From Rhizopus sp. PT2906 (lineage: Eukaryota > Mucoromycota > Mucoromycetes > Mucorales > Rhizopodaceae), in NCBI GenBank assembly GCA_025529335.1, contig JAMYHX010000455.1, positions 1 through 35,348 of the forward strand: a stretch of DNA of 35,348 nt. The letters are read 5' to 3'. The position numbers and the translations under genes were made by a program. The notes beneath the pieces were generated by a model. It saw only the letters and a list, made by a program, of their open reading frames with translations, searched no databases and was not told where the DNA came from. This document shows, in pieces, positions 1 to 10,271 of the stretch (positions are counted from its first letter, which is position 1; each line of letters starts with the position of its first letter).

Positions 1-1200
1 TCGTTACTACGGAAGCCAGCCATTTTAAGAATAGTAGCAGCGTAATACATGGCAGCGTTGAAACCACATAATTGCTGTGCACCCTGCAAGATACATGCAA
101 TGATCAAAGGCATAAAGTTATCCTTATGCATAAAGTCTTTAAATGTTCCTGAACGACAGGCATGGACATCGTCATCAATCATTCTAATCTCTTGTTCAAT
201 AAATACGTCAGTAACACTGTCTCCGTAAATCTTGCGAATGGCCTTTCTGGCATCATCCATCTTGCCAATAGCTACTGATCTACGGGGAGATTCAGGTAGA
301 AAAGGCATAATGATTAACTGGAATAAGGCGGGAATACCGGCAATACCAAACATGTATCGCCATCCGTCTGGGACTCTGCTGAAGGCAATGTTCATGACGT
401 AAGCGATAACTTGTCCAAATGTAACAACGAGCGTATTCAGTGTATTGAGACGTCCTCGGATGCTTTTTGGTGAGAGTTCACCTGAAATTAAGTTAGTCAC
501 ATGGTTATTCTCAATGTTGCTGGTACTACTTACTAACATAGACGGGGACAATCATAGATGCGATACCAACGCCCAAACCAACAACTATTCTTCCTATCAG
601 AAGAACTGGAAATGATCTAGCAAGTGCCATAATAAGAGCTCCAGCAATAAATACAAGGGATGAGATGATGACAAGGATCTACAATGTATTGGTTAGTGCC
701 CCTTGAGTTGTCGGAGATTTAATGTAGTACAAACCCTTCTGCCAAATCTGTCTGTAAACTGCATTATAGAAAATTCAAGAAAAATGAAATTAGTTTATGG
801 AATACAAATGATATCATGAGAAAAGAAGAAACTTACAACGCCAGCAAAGAATCCACCAAAGATGGCGCCAAATGTTGTAGCACCTACTACAAGCTCACTT
901 TGAGTTTTGGACAGGTGAAATTCTTCTTTAATGAAGACCAAAGCACCAGAAATGACTATTATACAGACGCCCACAAATAAGATTTTCTGCAAAGACATAA
1001 ATCGTAATATAATTACCTCCAGTATCATAGCCAAACAGAAATCCACCCACACATACACAGACAACGAGCATATATACAAAGAAAGTAGCCTTGGCTTCCT
1101 TTTCTGATTTGTCCAAGTGTTCCTCATGAGGATTGAATACCTCTTTGTGTGGATCTAGTTTTTCACTCTTGGAGTTTTCTGTCTTTTTATTTACACTCAT
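1..1200 (-). CDS. MFS sugar/myo-inositol transporter, N-terminal part (3' end outside window)
   Basis: Plasma-membrane proton-coupled sugar transporter, most like fungal Itr1-type myo-inositol carriers. Exons read on the minus strand: 1200-1017, 955-837, 758-735 (only 24 nt), 678-534 and 481 to beyond the left edge; all joins keep frame. The protein opens with a hydrophilic, Lys/Glu-rich cytosolic tail of about 40 residues. Then follow GGFLFGYDTGVISGALVFI (TM1), FTDRFGRR (the D-R-x-G-R-R loop between TM2 and TM3), GRIVVGLGVGIASMIVPVY and the E-x-S-P-x-x-x-R-G-R loop. PESPRR sits after TM6, and QQLCGFNAAMYY is in TM7, where the pattern QQLxGxNxxxYY is typical of this family. The second half of the carrier lies outside the window. 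Inositol as substrate is inferred from the GFNAAMYY region; hexose transport is possible. Confidence 0.9.
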
Positions 1201-1520
1201 TTTTCTATTATACTATTTGTATTCATGGTTAGTTTTATTATTGATAATTAAGCGACAATGGGACTTACATAAGTCACCCCCTGCTATCCTTTGTTCAACT
1301 ATGCAATAAACAAATATGGAATAAGAATTGGTTTTCTTGGTTTATTTAAAATAAACAAAAAAGAAAAAAGCCAATGATATTTTTTGTCCCCCTCTTCTCC
1401 TTTTGTCCACACTGCCCTTATATCCCTTTTTTGGACATGGTCCGAGCCGGACAATAAATGTATCCTTTTACCAGGCAATCAAACTTTTTTTTTTTGCCTT
1501 CTTTAACGTGAAAATACATA
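1201..1520. promoter_or_regulatory. Shared divergent promoter region
   Basis: This 320-bp gap separates the divergent starts of the transporter (minus) and the SS18-like gene (plus). It is AT-rich, with a pyrimidine-rich block at 1379-1430 and a T tract at 1485-1496 shortly before the ATG at 1521. No clear TATA box was picked out. Function is inferred from position only. Confidence 0.4.
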
Positions 1521-3374
1521 ATGAACCCATATACGCCACAGGCAAACCAAAATAACCTTTATGCTTATAACCAAAACTTTATGGCAAATTTGCCACCCGA
1601 ATTAATAAATAGCTTTAACCAGCAAAATAACGCCGGTAATGGAAATGGTAATACGAACAGTCCACAGCAACAGCAACAACCACAAATGTTTGACCAGCAA
1701 GCGATACCAAATATGTTTGCTAAAAGACAAGTCTATAGTAATAATCCAATGTTTAATATGGTGGCCGCTTCCTCCATGGAAAACTCACCTGCAATCTCAA
1801 TGGCTACTTTACAATCCCCTCAAAGACTGCAGAGTCCAATGATGACTCCACAGCAGCAATTACTACAGCTTCAACAACAACAACAATTCAGAAGTCCTCA
1901 ACCACAACCACAACCACAACAACCACAACAGCAACAACAATGGCAGAAACAACAGCAGCAGCAGCAACAACAGTTGGCTTTTCAGAGAATGGATGAGCAA
2001 CAAAAGAGACAGTTCCTCATGCTTCAGCAACAACAAATGAGAAAGGCACAGCAAATGCAGCAGCAGCAATTACAACAGCAGCAATTACAGCAGCAGCAGC
2101 AGCAACAACAACAACAACAACACCAGCAGCAGCAACATCCTCATCAACAACAGCAAATACTATTTAGCGCAGCAAATACTATGGACCCATCCAATGCAGC
2201 AGACGCGCTTTCAGATATAAAAAAGACAGGATTTTCTGTCAATGAAACAGAATTAAATACGAAACGTGTCGAAGTCGTAAGTTTTTCTTGCAGTTCTTAC
2301 ACAAGGATACTCATTCTGTCAAAACAGATATTAGCCATGAACAAGGAATTGATCCGACTGTTTATTGAAAATAAGAACGCGGGCGGAAATTTAGACGCAG
2401 ATATTACAGCGTAAGTGTACACGACTTTTCTTTGTGTATTGTAATCCAATGTCATATCTGCTAGATATCAAGCGAAATTACAATCAAATCTGACTTTTCT
2501 TGCTACAATGGCAGATATATCTATGGTAAAACCAGGAGAAGTAAGAGAGAAAAAGAGCCTTGATACAACAGTACATTGATTTTTCAATTAGGATATCAAG
2601 ATACCACCACCACCCGATCTTACCCCTTTACCTCCAGCAAAATCAGATATTGAAAAAAAGATTCATGAATTATTAAATAATGCGATATCATTATTTGAGA
2701 GTTACCCTACATCCAATTATCCAGTAGAAGCACAACAAAACCAACATAAACGATCCGAATCATCTACACAGCAATCATCACCAAATCTACAGCAAATCAA
2801 ACAACCACAACAACAACAGCAACAGCAGCAACAATTGTTACAACAACAGCAAGCTGCTGCTGCTGCTGTTATGCGTCAACAACAGCAACAACAACAACAG
2901 TTCAACATGAATAGAATGGGTGGTATGAATGGCCATATGGTCTCTACACCACCAACCACCGCTATTGGACCCAACATGACTCTCAATCCTAACATGGGAC
3001 GTAACAACATGATGATGGATCCACAGGCTATTTTGAGACAGGCACAGCAAGCTCAAAACTTGATGCAGCAACAGCAAATGATCGCCAATATGGGTCTAAA
3101 CATATCTTCACCGCCCAACAATGTAAACATATCCAATGGATTCAGTCCTATTCAACAAAGTATGGATTCACCTAGCATGACCTCGATACCACTACAACAA
3201 CCACAGCAAATGGCACCTACTGATTTGCTAGCAGCTAACGGCATGATTAACCCAAGCTCAATACTGATCAATCCAAATAATAATCTGATGCTCGGCGGCA
3301 ACAATATGTACGTGGGTGAAAATGGTGAAGATTTTTCTGATGTAATGATGATGATGCAAAGGCTTCAACAATAA
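1521..3374 (+). CDS. SS18/SSXT (SNH-domain) family Gln-rich protein, putative SWI/SNF-associated coactivator
   Basis: Exons 1521-2276, 2328-2410, 2465-2540 and 2592-3374 give 565 aa. The N-terminal 245 residues are Q/N/P/M-rich with long CAA/CAG-encoded Gln runs. Residues about 246-300, assembled across three introns, match the SNH (SSXT, PF05030) domain: ILAMNKELIRLFIENKNAG, then YQAKLQSNLTFLATMAD, compared with the animal SS18 pattern of MLDEN..LI.. followed by YQ..L..NL.YLATIAD. A Pro patch (PPPPDLTPLPP) follows, then a predicted helix (KKIHELLNNAISLFESYP) and a second Q/N/M-rich tail. In animals SS18 is a BAF subunit and in plants the relatives (GIF/AN3) are coactivators, so a nuclear chromatin role is inferred. 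The tail is Q/N-rich, not the QPGY-rich type of SS18. The domain call is fairly sure; the partners are unknown. Confidence 0.75.
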
Positions 3375-4286
3375 AAGGACATTTACAGTGTATGTATGTA
3401 TGATATATTAGAAAGATGTCAGCTGACTTCAGCCCAAAGTTTATTTGTTTAAGCGTTGATAAATGCCTTTCAAAGTGTTACTGCTCTCCTTTTTAAGTCA
3501 CTTCAGACTGACCTGTTTAGAAATCATTCTTTTTTTCTGACGCATATCTAAACTTGCAGCTCTATTGACAGATATACACTCTTTCCGGAAAGTAAATTCG
3601 CCTGTGATCGATAATAAATACACCCATGGTGAGAACAAAATTCATGTTGCATGAAATGTAAATTCGTCGTCGCCAAGAATACTTTCGTAATATTAACAGG
3701 TGGGCTGTCTTGGAGTTGAAATTAACTTAATATTAGAAATAGCCCTCTTTAGTCTGTTTGTAAAAGTTTAAATTCTTTATTCGGTCTTTCCATGAAATCA
3801 GAAGAACATGTAGTCATATTTGGCAATGCATATTCTTGAATGGTTACGAGGCAGATTGCTCTCGTTTGATACGATTTCTTTGTTCCAGGTATCCGATCCT
3901 GAAACTTGTTTGTAAAAGAAAAAAAAAAAAGTATAAAAACCCATTTTAATTGAGTCCTTTTTTTGCTTCTTTACAGCAGTTATCAAGTATCCCTCTGAGT
4001 GTTCAAAGATTCACAAATCAAAACTAGCCTGTCCTCATGGTCCTTGCTCTGACTCGCTTGTCCCGCCCTTTTTGCTCTCTGGCGTGTATATCTGGAACGT
4101 TTTCCCAGTTGCCTCTTCTTGTGCTCTGGGTTCTCTCTGTCCTCCGTTCCTTTTTTTTTTGTTTAAACTATCCTGGGTAGTTATCGCTACTCTCCCCAGA
4201 ATGCACCTTGGTGGTAAGTAAAACTGATATTAGGATATGTGCTCTAATACTAACATACTTTTTCTCTCTTTTTCTACATATACTCA
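3375..4286. other. Intergenic region without a gene
   Basis: Between the SS18-like gene and the repeat copy at 4287 no convincing coding sequence is seen on either strand. It holds the 3' flank of the SS18-like gene, a short A tract (3919-3930) and pyrimidine-rich DNA from about 4020 to 4160. The only open frame (minus, 3798-3986) has low-complexity composition and no recognisable motif. Confidence 0.5.
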
Positions 4287-4429
4287 TTATCTCTCTCTCT
4301 CTCTCTTTTGACATGATGTCGTTTTATTCAAACATATTTTTCTTTGTCGTCTTTTTACGCAAATAATTTTTTTATTTTATGACAACATTTTATAAAATTA
4401 ATGTCAATAATTAATAAAAATACAGTATT
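4287..4429 (+). repeat. Dispersed repeat, left copy (inverted relative to 35212-35348)
   Basis: Read forward, this stretch matches the reverse complement of the last 137 bases of the window. The two copies differ by two substitutions (t4369 against g, a4400 against g on the matched strand) plus a 6-nt length difference in the CT run at the outer end. Similarity stops abruptly after TACAGTATT at 4429. Inside it lies the perfect 12-nt palindrome ATTTTATAAAAT flanked by TGACA and TGTCA. It could be a terminal repeat of a DNA transposon, a MITE fragment or another dispersed element; no target-site duplication could be assigned. Confidence 0.85.
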
Positions 4430-4671
4430 TGAACAAGAAGACTCTTGTTACGCGAAGTTAAAGTCATACACACAATTCACCCTTCTTTCTCGGTTTAACC
4501 AGGAATGTCCCATTACCGCTGATTTCCGCTTCAACCTTTTATGGTTACTAGTCATAATCCGTGGGATCCTGAAAAAATTAGTTCTTAGAAATTTATGCTT
4601 ACGGGAAAAAAAAGCTAATCTCTCTTCTCTTTCTCTCTTGTTTCATCTGTTCCCTTTTTCTTAGTCTAAAT
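4430..4671. promoter_or_regulatory. Hexokinase upstream region
   Basis: This is the DNA between the repeat boundary and the hexokinase ATG. It ends in a pyrimidine-rich block (4617-4663) followed by CTTAG at 4660-4664, eight bases before the ATG. That looks like a 3' splice site, so a 5'-UTR intron is possible. An open frame across 4401-4664 has no recognisable motif and is not called. Confidence 0.35.
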
Positions 4672-6265
4672 ATGATCAGTACACTTCCTTCGTCTCAGAC
4701 TATATCAAATAATGAGGTACCTAGAATAAGTGGCACAGAGGAACAACAGGTCGCCATACAGCAATTGTATCAACAATTCAATGTTACAGTTGAAAGTGCT
4801 CGAGCCATCGTCAATAGCTTTATGGAAGAGATGCAAAAGGGCTTAAACCACAAAGGTGCTTCAGGTAACTTTTCTGCCTTTATTTAAACGAATTCAAATG
4901 TCCAACTTGTCTATATAGTACCTATGATTCCCAGTTTTGTCACCGGTCGTCCTACCGGGAACGAGACGGGAAAGTATCTTGCACTGGATTTAGGAGGAAC
5001 GAATCTGCGGGTATGTGAGTTTGAGCTAAAGGGTGATGGGAATTACAGCGTACGTCAACAAAAATATATCATTTCGGAGGAACTCAAGACAGGAGACGTA
5101 CGCCACTTGTTTGATTTTATCGCAGACTGTGTAGATAACTTTATTTTCGAGTTTGGATCTTCCGAAGAGACACTCGAGCTAGGCTTCACATTTTCTTTTC
5201 CGGTGTATCAAACTGCAATTAACAGAGGCACTCTGATGCAATGGACAAAGGGATTCTCTTGTAGAAATGCTATTGATAAAGATGTTGTCGTCATGCTTCA
5301 AGACGCCTTTTTAAGAAAGAATGTTCAAGTTCATGTCGCTGCAGTAAGTATTTCTTATTATAAACAAAGGCGAGCTAACCCTATCCAAGCTGGTGAATGA
5401 TACAGTAGGAACTTTAATGGCTCACTCTTATCGTCATCCAGAATCATTTTTGGGCATTATTCTAGGAACAGGAACCAATGCTGGTAAGATTACATGTACA
5501 CAAGCTGTGTGCCCCATCAAAGTATAATACCCACACGTCAAATTAGCTTATTACGAAAAACTTCAAAACATTACGAAATGGGAAGGAGGAGAGCAGGTAT
5601 TTGATGATATGGTCATCAATATGGAATGGGGAGCATTTGACCTCGAAAGACGCGTGCTGCCTTATACTGCTTTTGATAACAAGCTCGATCGCGAGTCAAT
5701 CAATCCACGTAAACAACCCTTTGAAAAGATGATATCCGGCATGTACCTAGGCGAGATCGCTCGTAATGTGATCTTACACCTTGTGGACCGTCGACTCCTC
5801 TTTTCTGGAAATTCGTCATCGGAGCTCAATGAGCAATGGAGCTTTGAAACATCTTATATGTCTGCTATCGTAGCTGACAGTTCAGAGGATTTAGACGAGA
5901 CGCGTCATATATTAGAAGGTGATCTTCAGATAGCACCGACATCATTGGCAGATCGTCAGATGGTCCAATTGATCTGCAGCTTTGTTGGACGTCGTGCTGC
6001 CCGCCTTTCTGCTAGTGGAGTAGCTGCCGTATTGTCCTTTACGAACCATATAGGAAAAGATACGACTATAGCTGTTGATGGATCTGTTTATGAGTTCTTT
6101 CCTCATGTTGAAGAACAAATGAAAGAGACCCTGTCTGAGCTGCTTGGACAAGATATGGCACAGCATATCAAGTTTTCATTATCTCAGGATGGCTCTGGTT
6201 TTGGTGCGGCTATTATTGCAATGATGGCATATAAAGCTTCTTCTCTAAATAAGCCATTGCGTTAA
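4672..6265 (+). CDS. HXK: Hexokinase
   Basis: Cytosolic enzyme that phosphorylates glucose and other hexoses with ATP, the first step of glycolysis. Exons 4672-4864, 4919-5343, 5390-5483 and 5547-6265 join in frame to 476 aa, normal for fungal hexokinases. Visible motifs in order are the phosphate-1 loop ALDLGGTNLRV (from about residue 86), the sugar-binding signature LGFTFSFPVYQ...GTLMQWTKGF (about 152-178), LVNDTVGTL carrying the catalytic Asp (Asp210), the phosphate-2 loop LGTGTNA (about 233), INMEWGAFD with the sugar-contacting Glu, and the C-terminal adenosine site SLSQDGSGFGAAI. All key residues are present, so it should be active. Which paralogue (hexokinase or glucokinase) cannot be settled here; the QQ-type sugar signature reads VYQ, a small departure. 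Confidence 0.95.
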
Positions 6266-7165
6266 GTCAGAGCTGAAAGTAATAAAGAGTTCCAAGTTCA
6301 TTCCTTCGAGCGTATCCAATTTGACTATAGTTCGATACAATCATGTTCCCTTGCAATACAGTAAAAAAAAGGGGGGGCTTATATGCTACTATAATTACAT
6401 TGTCCTCATGCGTCATTTTGGGAAGCCATTCTTATCTATCACTTTTTAAAGAAGAGTATTTTGATCGTCAGTTTTTAATAGAAATAGATCAAAGCACGAT
6501 GTACAATGTGTCTAAAATAGAGTGCTTTTTTCATTCGAGAAACATTTTACTATTAAACAAAACATGATTAAGCAAAAAGTTGTTCATCATTAACATGACA
6601 AGGCTAACTGCAATTACTTTTCCTTTTTGCTTTACTTTATTTCAATATGGGATGAAAGAAAGATGGTGACCCTCCGTCTCCAAAGGCAAAACGTAGCAAA
6701 GGGAAAGGCGTGTAAAATATAAAGTTGATGCTACATATACTAAGGGTCCATTAGCTACTGATCGGTGACTCCCTTCTTTGTTTGCACAGACGCGGACAAG
6801 TTTATTCAAGAATACAACTTTTGAAGCAAGTGGTGACGATTTTCAAAATACGCCATTTAAAAAGGTAAATATAGCATGCTGCTTGGCCCTTCAAATGTTG
6901 TTATCAATGAAAAGACATCCATGTCTGCAGTCAGTAATAATATGAGCGTTGAAGCTGCATTACCCGCTCATATTCCTTCCACTGACTGTATATTTGATTG
7001 CATCACGACCTCAAAGAAATATCAAAGCAAGGCCGGTAAGACTGAAGCACTTATAAAGGCGACAAATAATGAGCAAAAGCAAGTTTGATGTCCTTGTGAT
7101 GGAACTGATCACTTTCAATACTACTTCTTAGTCGCTCAAAATTTATTTTATAACATATTCTCTAT
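6266..7165. other. Intergenic region, no supported gene
   Basis: This is the 3' flank of hexokinase followed by AT-rich DNA. The open frames at 6343-6567 and 6876-7088 have no recognisable motif, no splice support and ordinary AT-rich composition. The last 300 bases may belong to the decayed element whose zinc-ribbon fragment follows. Confidence 0.45.
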
Positions 7166-7169
7166 TTTT

Positions 7170-7424
7170 GCTAGTCAAGGAAAACAGGTCCCTGATAGTA
7201 TCAAAAAGGGTTTCATGGCCTTTTGCAAATCAACTTTTCTTACTCAATCTGGATCAAAGCGAAGAGTATACGATGTCCTCAAGTGTGAACCTTGTGGTAC
7301 AGTGTGGAATCGCAATGTGAATAGTACATTCAATATATATGATATCTTTGTTTACAAATCAAAACATGACAGTGAAAGCCCTTCAAATACTAATTATACC
7401 ATGGATTTAATACGCTGTCTATAA
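7170..7424 (+). pseudogene. TnpB/Fanzor-like C-terminal zinc-ribbon fragment (decayed)
   Basis: One open frame, with an ATG at 7215 and reading open upstream of it, encodes SGSKRRVYDVLKC followed by EPCGTVWNRNVNSTFNIYD. The pattern K-C-x2-C-G-x-x-W-N-R-(D/N)-V-N-x2-x-N-I is the second half of the zinc ribbon plus the last RuvC motif (R-D-x-N-A-A-x-N) of IS605 OrfB/TnpB proteins and their eukaryotic Fanzor relatives. Here the catalytic Asp position reads Asn (WNRNVN), the first CxxC pair is not intact (only one Cys, in FMAFCKST), and no RuvC-I or RuvC-II region is visible upstream. It is therefore a dead remnant. The family call is from motif memory alone; another zinc-ribbon protein is possible. 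Confidence 0.5.
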
Positions 7425-7502
7425 CGGCAGTGCATTCCTTAACGCCTTGATAAGTATAAAATGAATAATACTTTATCTTTTATTCATTAGTTTTTTAGTT
7501 AC

Positions 7503-7962
7503 TTAATCACTATTATATGCAGCATCTCCCTCAGAACCATCCACTTCACTTGACCACTTTTTACCTCTTTTTGATTTTGCTTCTTTGATGACCTAGTAAG
7601 AGTTAGTACAAAAAGAAAGAAAAAAAAAAAAAAGATGTACATACGTCTCTGTAAATCGACTTTTCTACTTCACTCGCTTTTAAAGCACTTTGTAAAAGTT
7701 GAACATTACGCTTTAATCTTTCTTCAGCTGATAATTCTTCTTGATGTAGCTGATCTAATGGATTCTCATGTCTCTTTTTTTCTTTTTGTAACAGATTTGT
7801 CTTTTTATGTCGACCATATCGCATTTCATGCTTCACTTTTCGAATTCCTTTATTGATTTTAGGTAATTTGAGCTTCTTGGATGTATCTTTGTCATTGTCA
7901 TTGTTTATCTTTTTAATATCGTTTAATAGATTTAAAGTTTGTTTGGCTAATCTAGTTGACAT
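7503..7962 (-). CDS. Small Lys-rich protein of unknown function, possibly nucleolar
   Basis: Two exons (7962-7645 and 7592-7503, a 52-nt intron with gtatgt donor and ttactag acceptor) give 135 aa. The protein is basic and predicted largely helical: MSTRLAKQTLNLLNDIKK, a Lys-rich stretch KKLKLPKINKGIRKVKHEMR, then a charged helix (EELSAEERLKRNVQLLQSAL) and an acidic Ser/Asp tail. No family is recognised with confidence. The order of an N-terminal MS..L....LNLL helix, a basic middle and an RLKRNVQLL helix is faintly reminiscent of the small-subunit processome factor RPS19BP1 (AROS), but this is weak. An in-frame ATG at 8046 would add 28 residues; 7962 is preferred because the upstream part looks like leader sequence. 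It diverges from the septin gene. Confidence 0.7.
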
Positions 7963-8335
7963 TGTTGTAAGTTTATTATACAAAAGATTAAAGGTGCACC
8001 TTAAATTTACTTGAGGCTTGGCTTTACTTTTTTGGAAGTAGTTCAATTTTATGAGATTTACACTACATACTCCGTCAAATGATGATTGGCTTATTTATGC
8101 ACGCTTTGATGAACACAACTCGTTGTTTGTAGAACCTGCAAAAAGTGAACATTTATTTTGTATTCTTTTTTTTTTTCCCCCTTTCTTCTTTCCCTTTTCA
8201 ACAGAGCAGAGTCCCTTTTTACAAGAAAAAAAAAAGATTCCCCCTTTATCCCCTTTATTCTTTATCTGTGATAAAACATAAGCTTTCTCTCTTTTCTCTC
8301 TTTCTTTTTTCTTTTAAACAAAAGTTATTATAATC
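7963..8335. promoter_or_regulatory. Divergent promoter between the 135-aa gene and the septin gene
   Basis: A 373-bp gap between two divergent starts. It is strongly pyrimidine-rich on the plus strand toward the septin ATG (8161-8325, with T and C runs broken by one A tract at 8226-8235), a common layout of fungal core promoters. No coding potential is supported in the two open frames that cross it. Confidence 0.4.
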
Positions 8336-10137
8336 ATGTCTGGTAAACTATATATCTTGTATAAATAATGTCGTGTGTTAACCTATCTTTTATAGACCAA
8401 ACGAACACTCCTTCTGGTGTAAGTTCTAGAATAATAAAATGTTGTCAACTCTGTATTCACATTTATATAGATTACTGTCTTGCGTAAAAAGTTACAAGGC
8501 TATGTTGGTTTTGCCAATCTTCCTAATCAAGTACACCGCAAGTCAGTAAAGAAAGGCTTTCAATTCACCTGTATGGTAGTAGGTAAAGTTACTTGGAGAA
8601 TACATATAAAAAAGGAGAAGAAGCAAAAAGGGGGGTTGATAAAAAGGAAAAGCAGGCAACAAAAAAAAGGAGAAAGAGAAAGGGGGGTCAAGAGAGAGAG
8701 ATAGAGAGAGATAGAGAGGGGCATAAGAAGAAGAAGAAAAGGGCACTGACTTTTAATAGGTGAATCTGGCCTTGGTAAATCAACTCTTGTAAACACATTA
8801 TTCAATACACAATTATATCCACCAAAAGAGACAGTTGAATTAACTCATGAGACAACTCAAACAGTTGAAGTCAAGTCAATCACATCAGATATTGAAGAAA
8901 ATGGTGTCAAGTTAAGACTGACTGTGGTTGATACACCTGGTTTTGGTGATTTTGTGAATAACGAAGAAAGGTATTGTACACACGTGTTGTGTTACCTTAA
9001 ATGATGCTAAATCATATAAATTAAATAGTTGGAAGCCTATTTTGGACAATATCGAGGCTCGCTTCGATGCTTACCTCGAGCAAGAGAATCGTGTGAACCG
9101 TCGTCGTATGGTCGATAATCGTATTCATGCCTGTATCTATTTCATTGCACCTACAGGTCATGCGTAAGTATATACGTATATATATATATATATATTGTAA
9201 ATGTGCTTATATTGTATACAGCTTGAAGCCTCTTGACATCGAATTCATGCGCCGTCTTCACACTCGTGTCAACTTGATCCCTGTTATTGCCAAAGCAGAT
9301 ACTTTGACAGAGGAAGAAGTCGCTGCCTTCAAGGAACGTATCTTGGCAGATATTGCTTATCATAATATTCAAATCTATCAAGCTCCTGTTTATGAGTATG
9401 ACGATCAAGAGACTATTGCTGAAAATAAAGAAATCATGAGCAAGATTCCATTCGCTGTCGTCGGTTCAGACAAGGAATTTGATATCGAAGGTGGTCGTCG
9501 TGTACGTGGTCGTAAATACCCTTGGGGTGTTATCGAAGTTGATAATGAAGAACACTGTGACTTTGTTAAGCTTCGTCAGATGCTTATTCGGTAAGTAACT
9601 TTTGTCCTATTAAAGACACTTAATTAACCATTTAATAGTACTCACATGGAAGAACTCAAGGAGTATACCAATGACGTTCTCTATGAAAATTACCGTACCG
9701 AGAAGTTAACAGCCATGGGTATCCAACAAGATCCTTCTGTGTTCAAGGAAGTCAAGTAAGTTAACAACATTCTACTCAAAAGAATGCAATCTCACATAAC
9801 GACAATAGCCCTGTTCAAAAGATGGAGGAAGAACGACTTGCTCATGAGCAGAAATTAGCCAAGATGGAAGCAGAAATGAGATCTGTCTTCCAGGCTAAGG
9901 TACAAGAAAAGGAAGCCAAATTGAAGCAGTCAGAAGAAGAGGTAATGATAGAAATATATTCAAGGGGTGAAATGGCTAACTGTGTTATTGTAGTTGTATG
10001 CCCGTCATAAGGAGATGAAGGATGCACTTGAGAAGCAACGTGCTGATTTGGAAGAAAAGAAGCGTCGCTTGGAATCAGGCAGACCCTTGACTCCAGAGAA
10101 GACAGCTAAAAAGAAGGGATTTTCTTTCAACAAATAA
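8336..10137 (+). CDS. CDC3: Septin, Cdc3-type (Spn1/AspB group)
   Basis: GTP-binding filament protein of the cell cortex, acting in septation and branching. Nine exons: 8336-8342 (7 nt), 8396-8418, 8471-8582, 8760-8970, 9029-9163, 9222-9590, 9639-9755, 9809-9941 and 9994-10137, giving 416 aa in one frame. Residues about 18-40 read GYVGFANLPNQVHRKSVKKG, the N-terminal signature of Cdc3-type septins including the basic membrane-binding patch. The G1 P-loop is GESGLGKST (48-56), G3 is DTPGFGD (from 105) and G4 is AKAD (near 186). The septin-unique region contains the GRKYPWGVIEV stretch, and a C-terminal coiled coil rich in Glu/Lys/Gln (about 325-395) ends in KKKGFSFNK. The third intron (8583-8759, 177 nt) is about three times longer than the others. 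The subgroup assignment is from the N-terminal signature. Confidence 0.92.
8583..8759 (+). other. Long purine-rich intron of the septin gene
   Basis: This intron interrupts the P-loop Gly codon. About 120 of its bases form a nearly pure purine tract (8608-8744, A/G runs including GAGAGAGATAGAGAGAGATA) on the coding strand. Normal neighbouring introns are T-rich and near 50 nt. A likely branch site CTGAC (8746-8750) lies nine bases before the AG. Confidence 0.7.
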
Positions 10138-10271
10138 TTCATTTCTCTATCTCTCACATCTTTTAATATCTTTTAATATACACACATCTTTATCACATAC
10201 GCACACGCTCTATCACGCACACGTACACGTACACGTACACTTTCTTGTCTACCTCCTTTTTTTTATTATAT
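10138..10271. repeat. Convergent 3' flank with tandem ACACGT repeats
   Basis: The septin (plus) and TIM21 (minus) genes converge across 134 bp. Within it, 10217-10240 carries about four tandem copies of a 6-bp unit (ACACGT register), within a wider CA-rich tract from 10180. No separate gene fits here; both transcripts probably end in this gap and may overlap. Confidence 0.6.

Noticed and set aside
1863..2069. Minus-strand Leu-rich open frame
   Set aside because: It is the reverse reading of CAA/CAG repeats in the Gln-rich gene (CTG/TTG becomes Leu).
4401..4664. Plus-strand open frame before hexokinase
   Set aside because: It begins inside the dispersed repeat, shows no motif and lies in the hexokinase promoter.
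8480..8805. Open frames (both strands) across the third septin intron
   Set aside because: They come from the stop-poor purine tract; the plus-strand frame is only partly septin exon.
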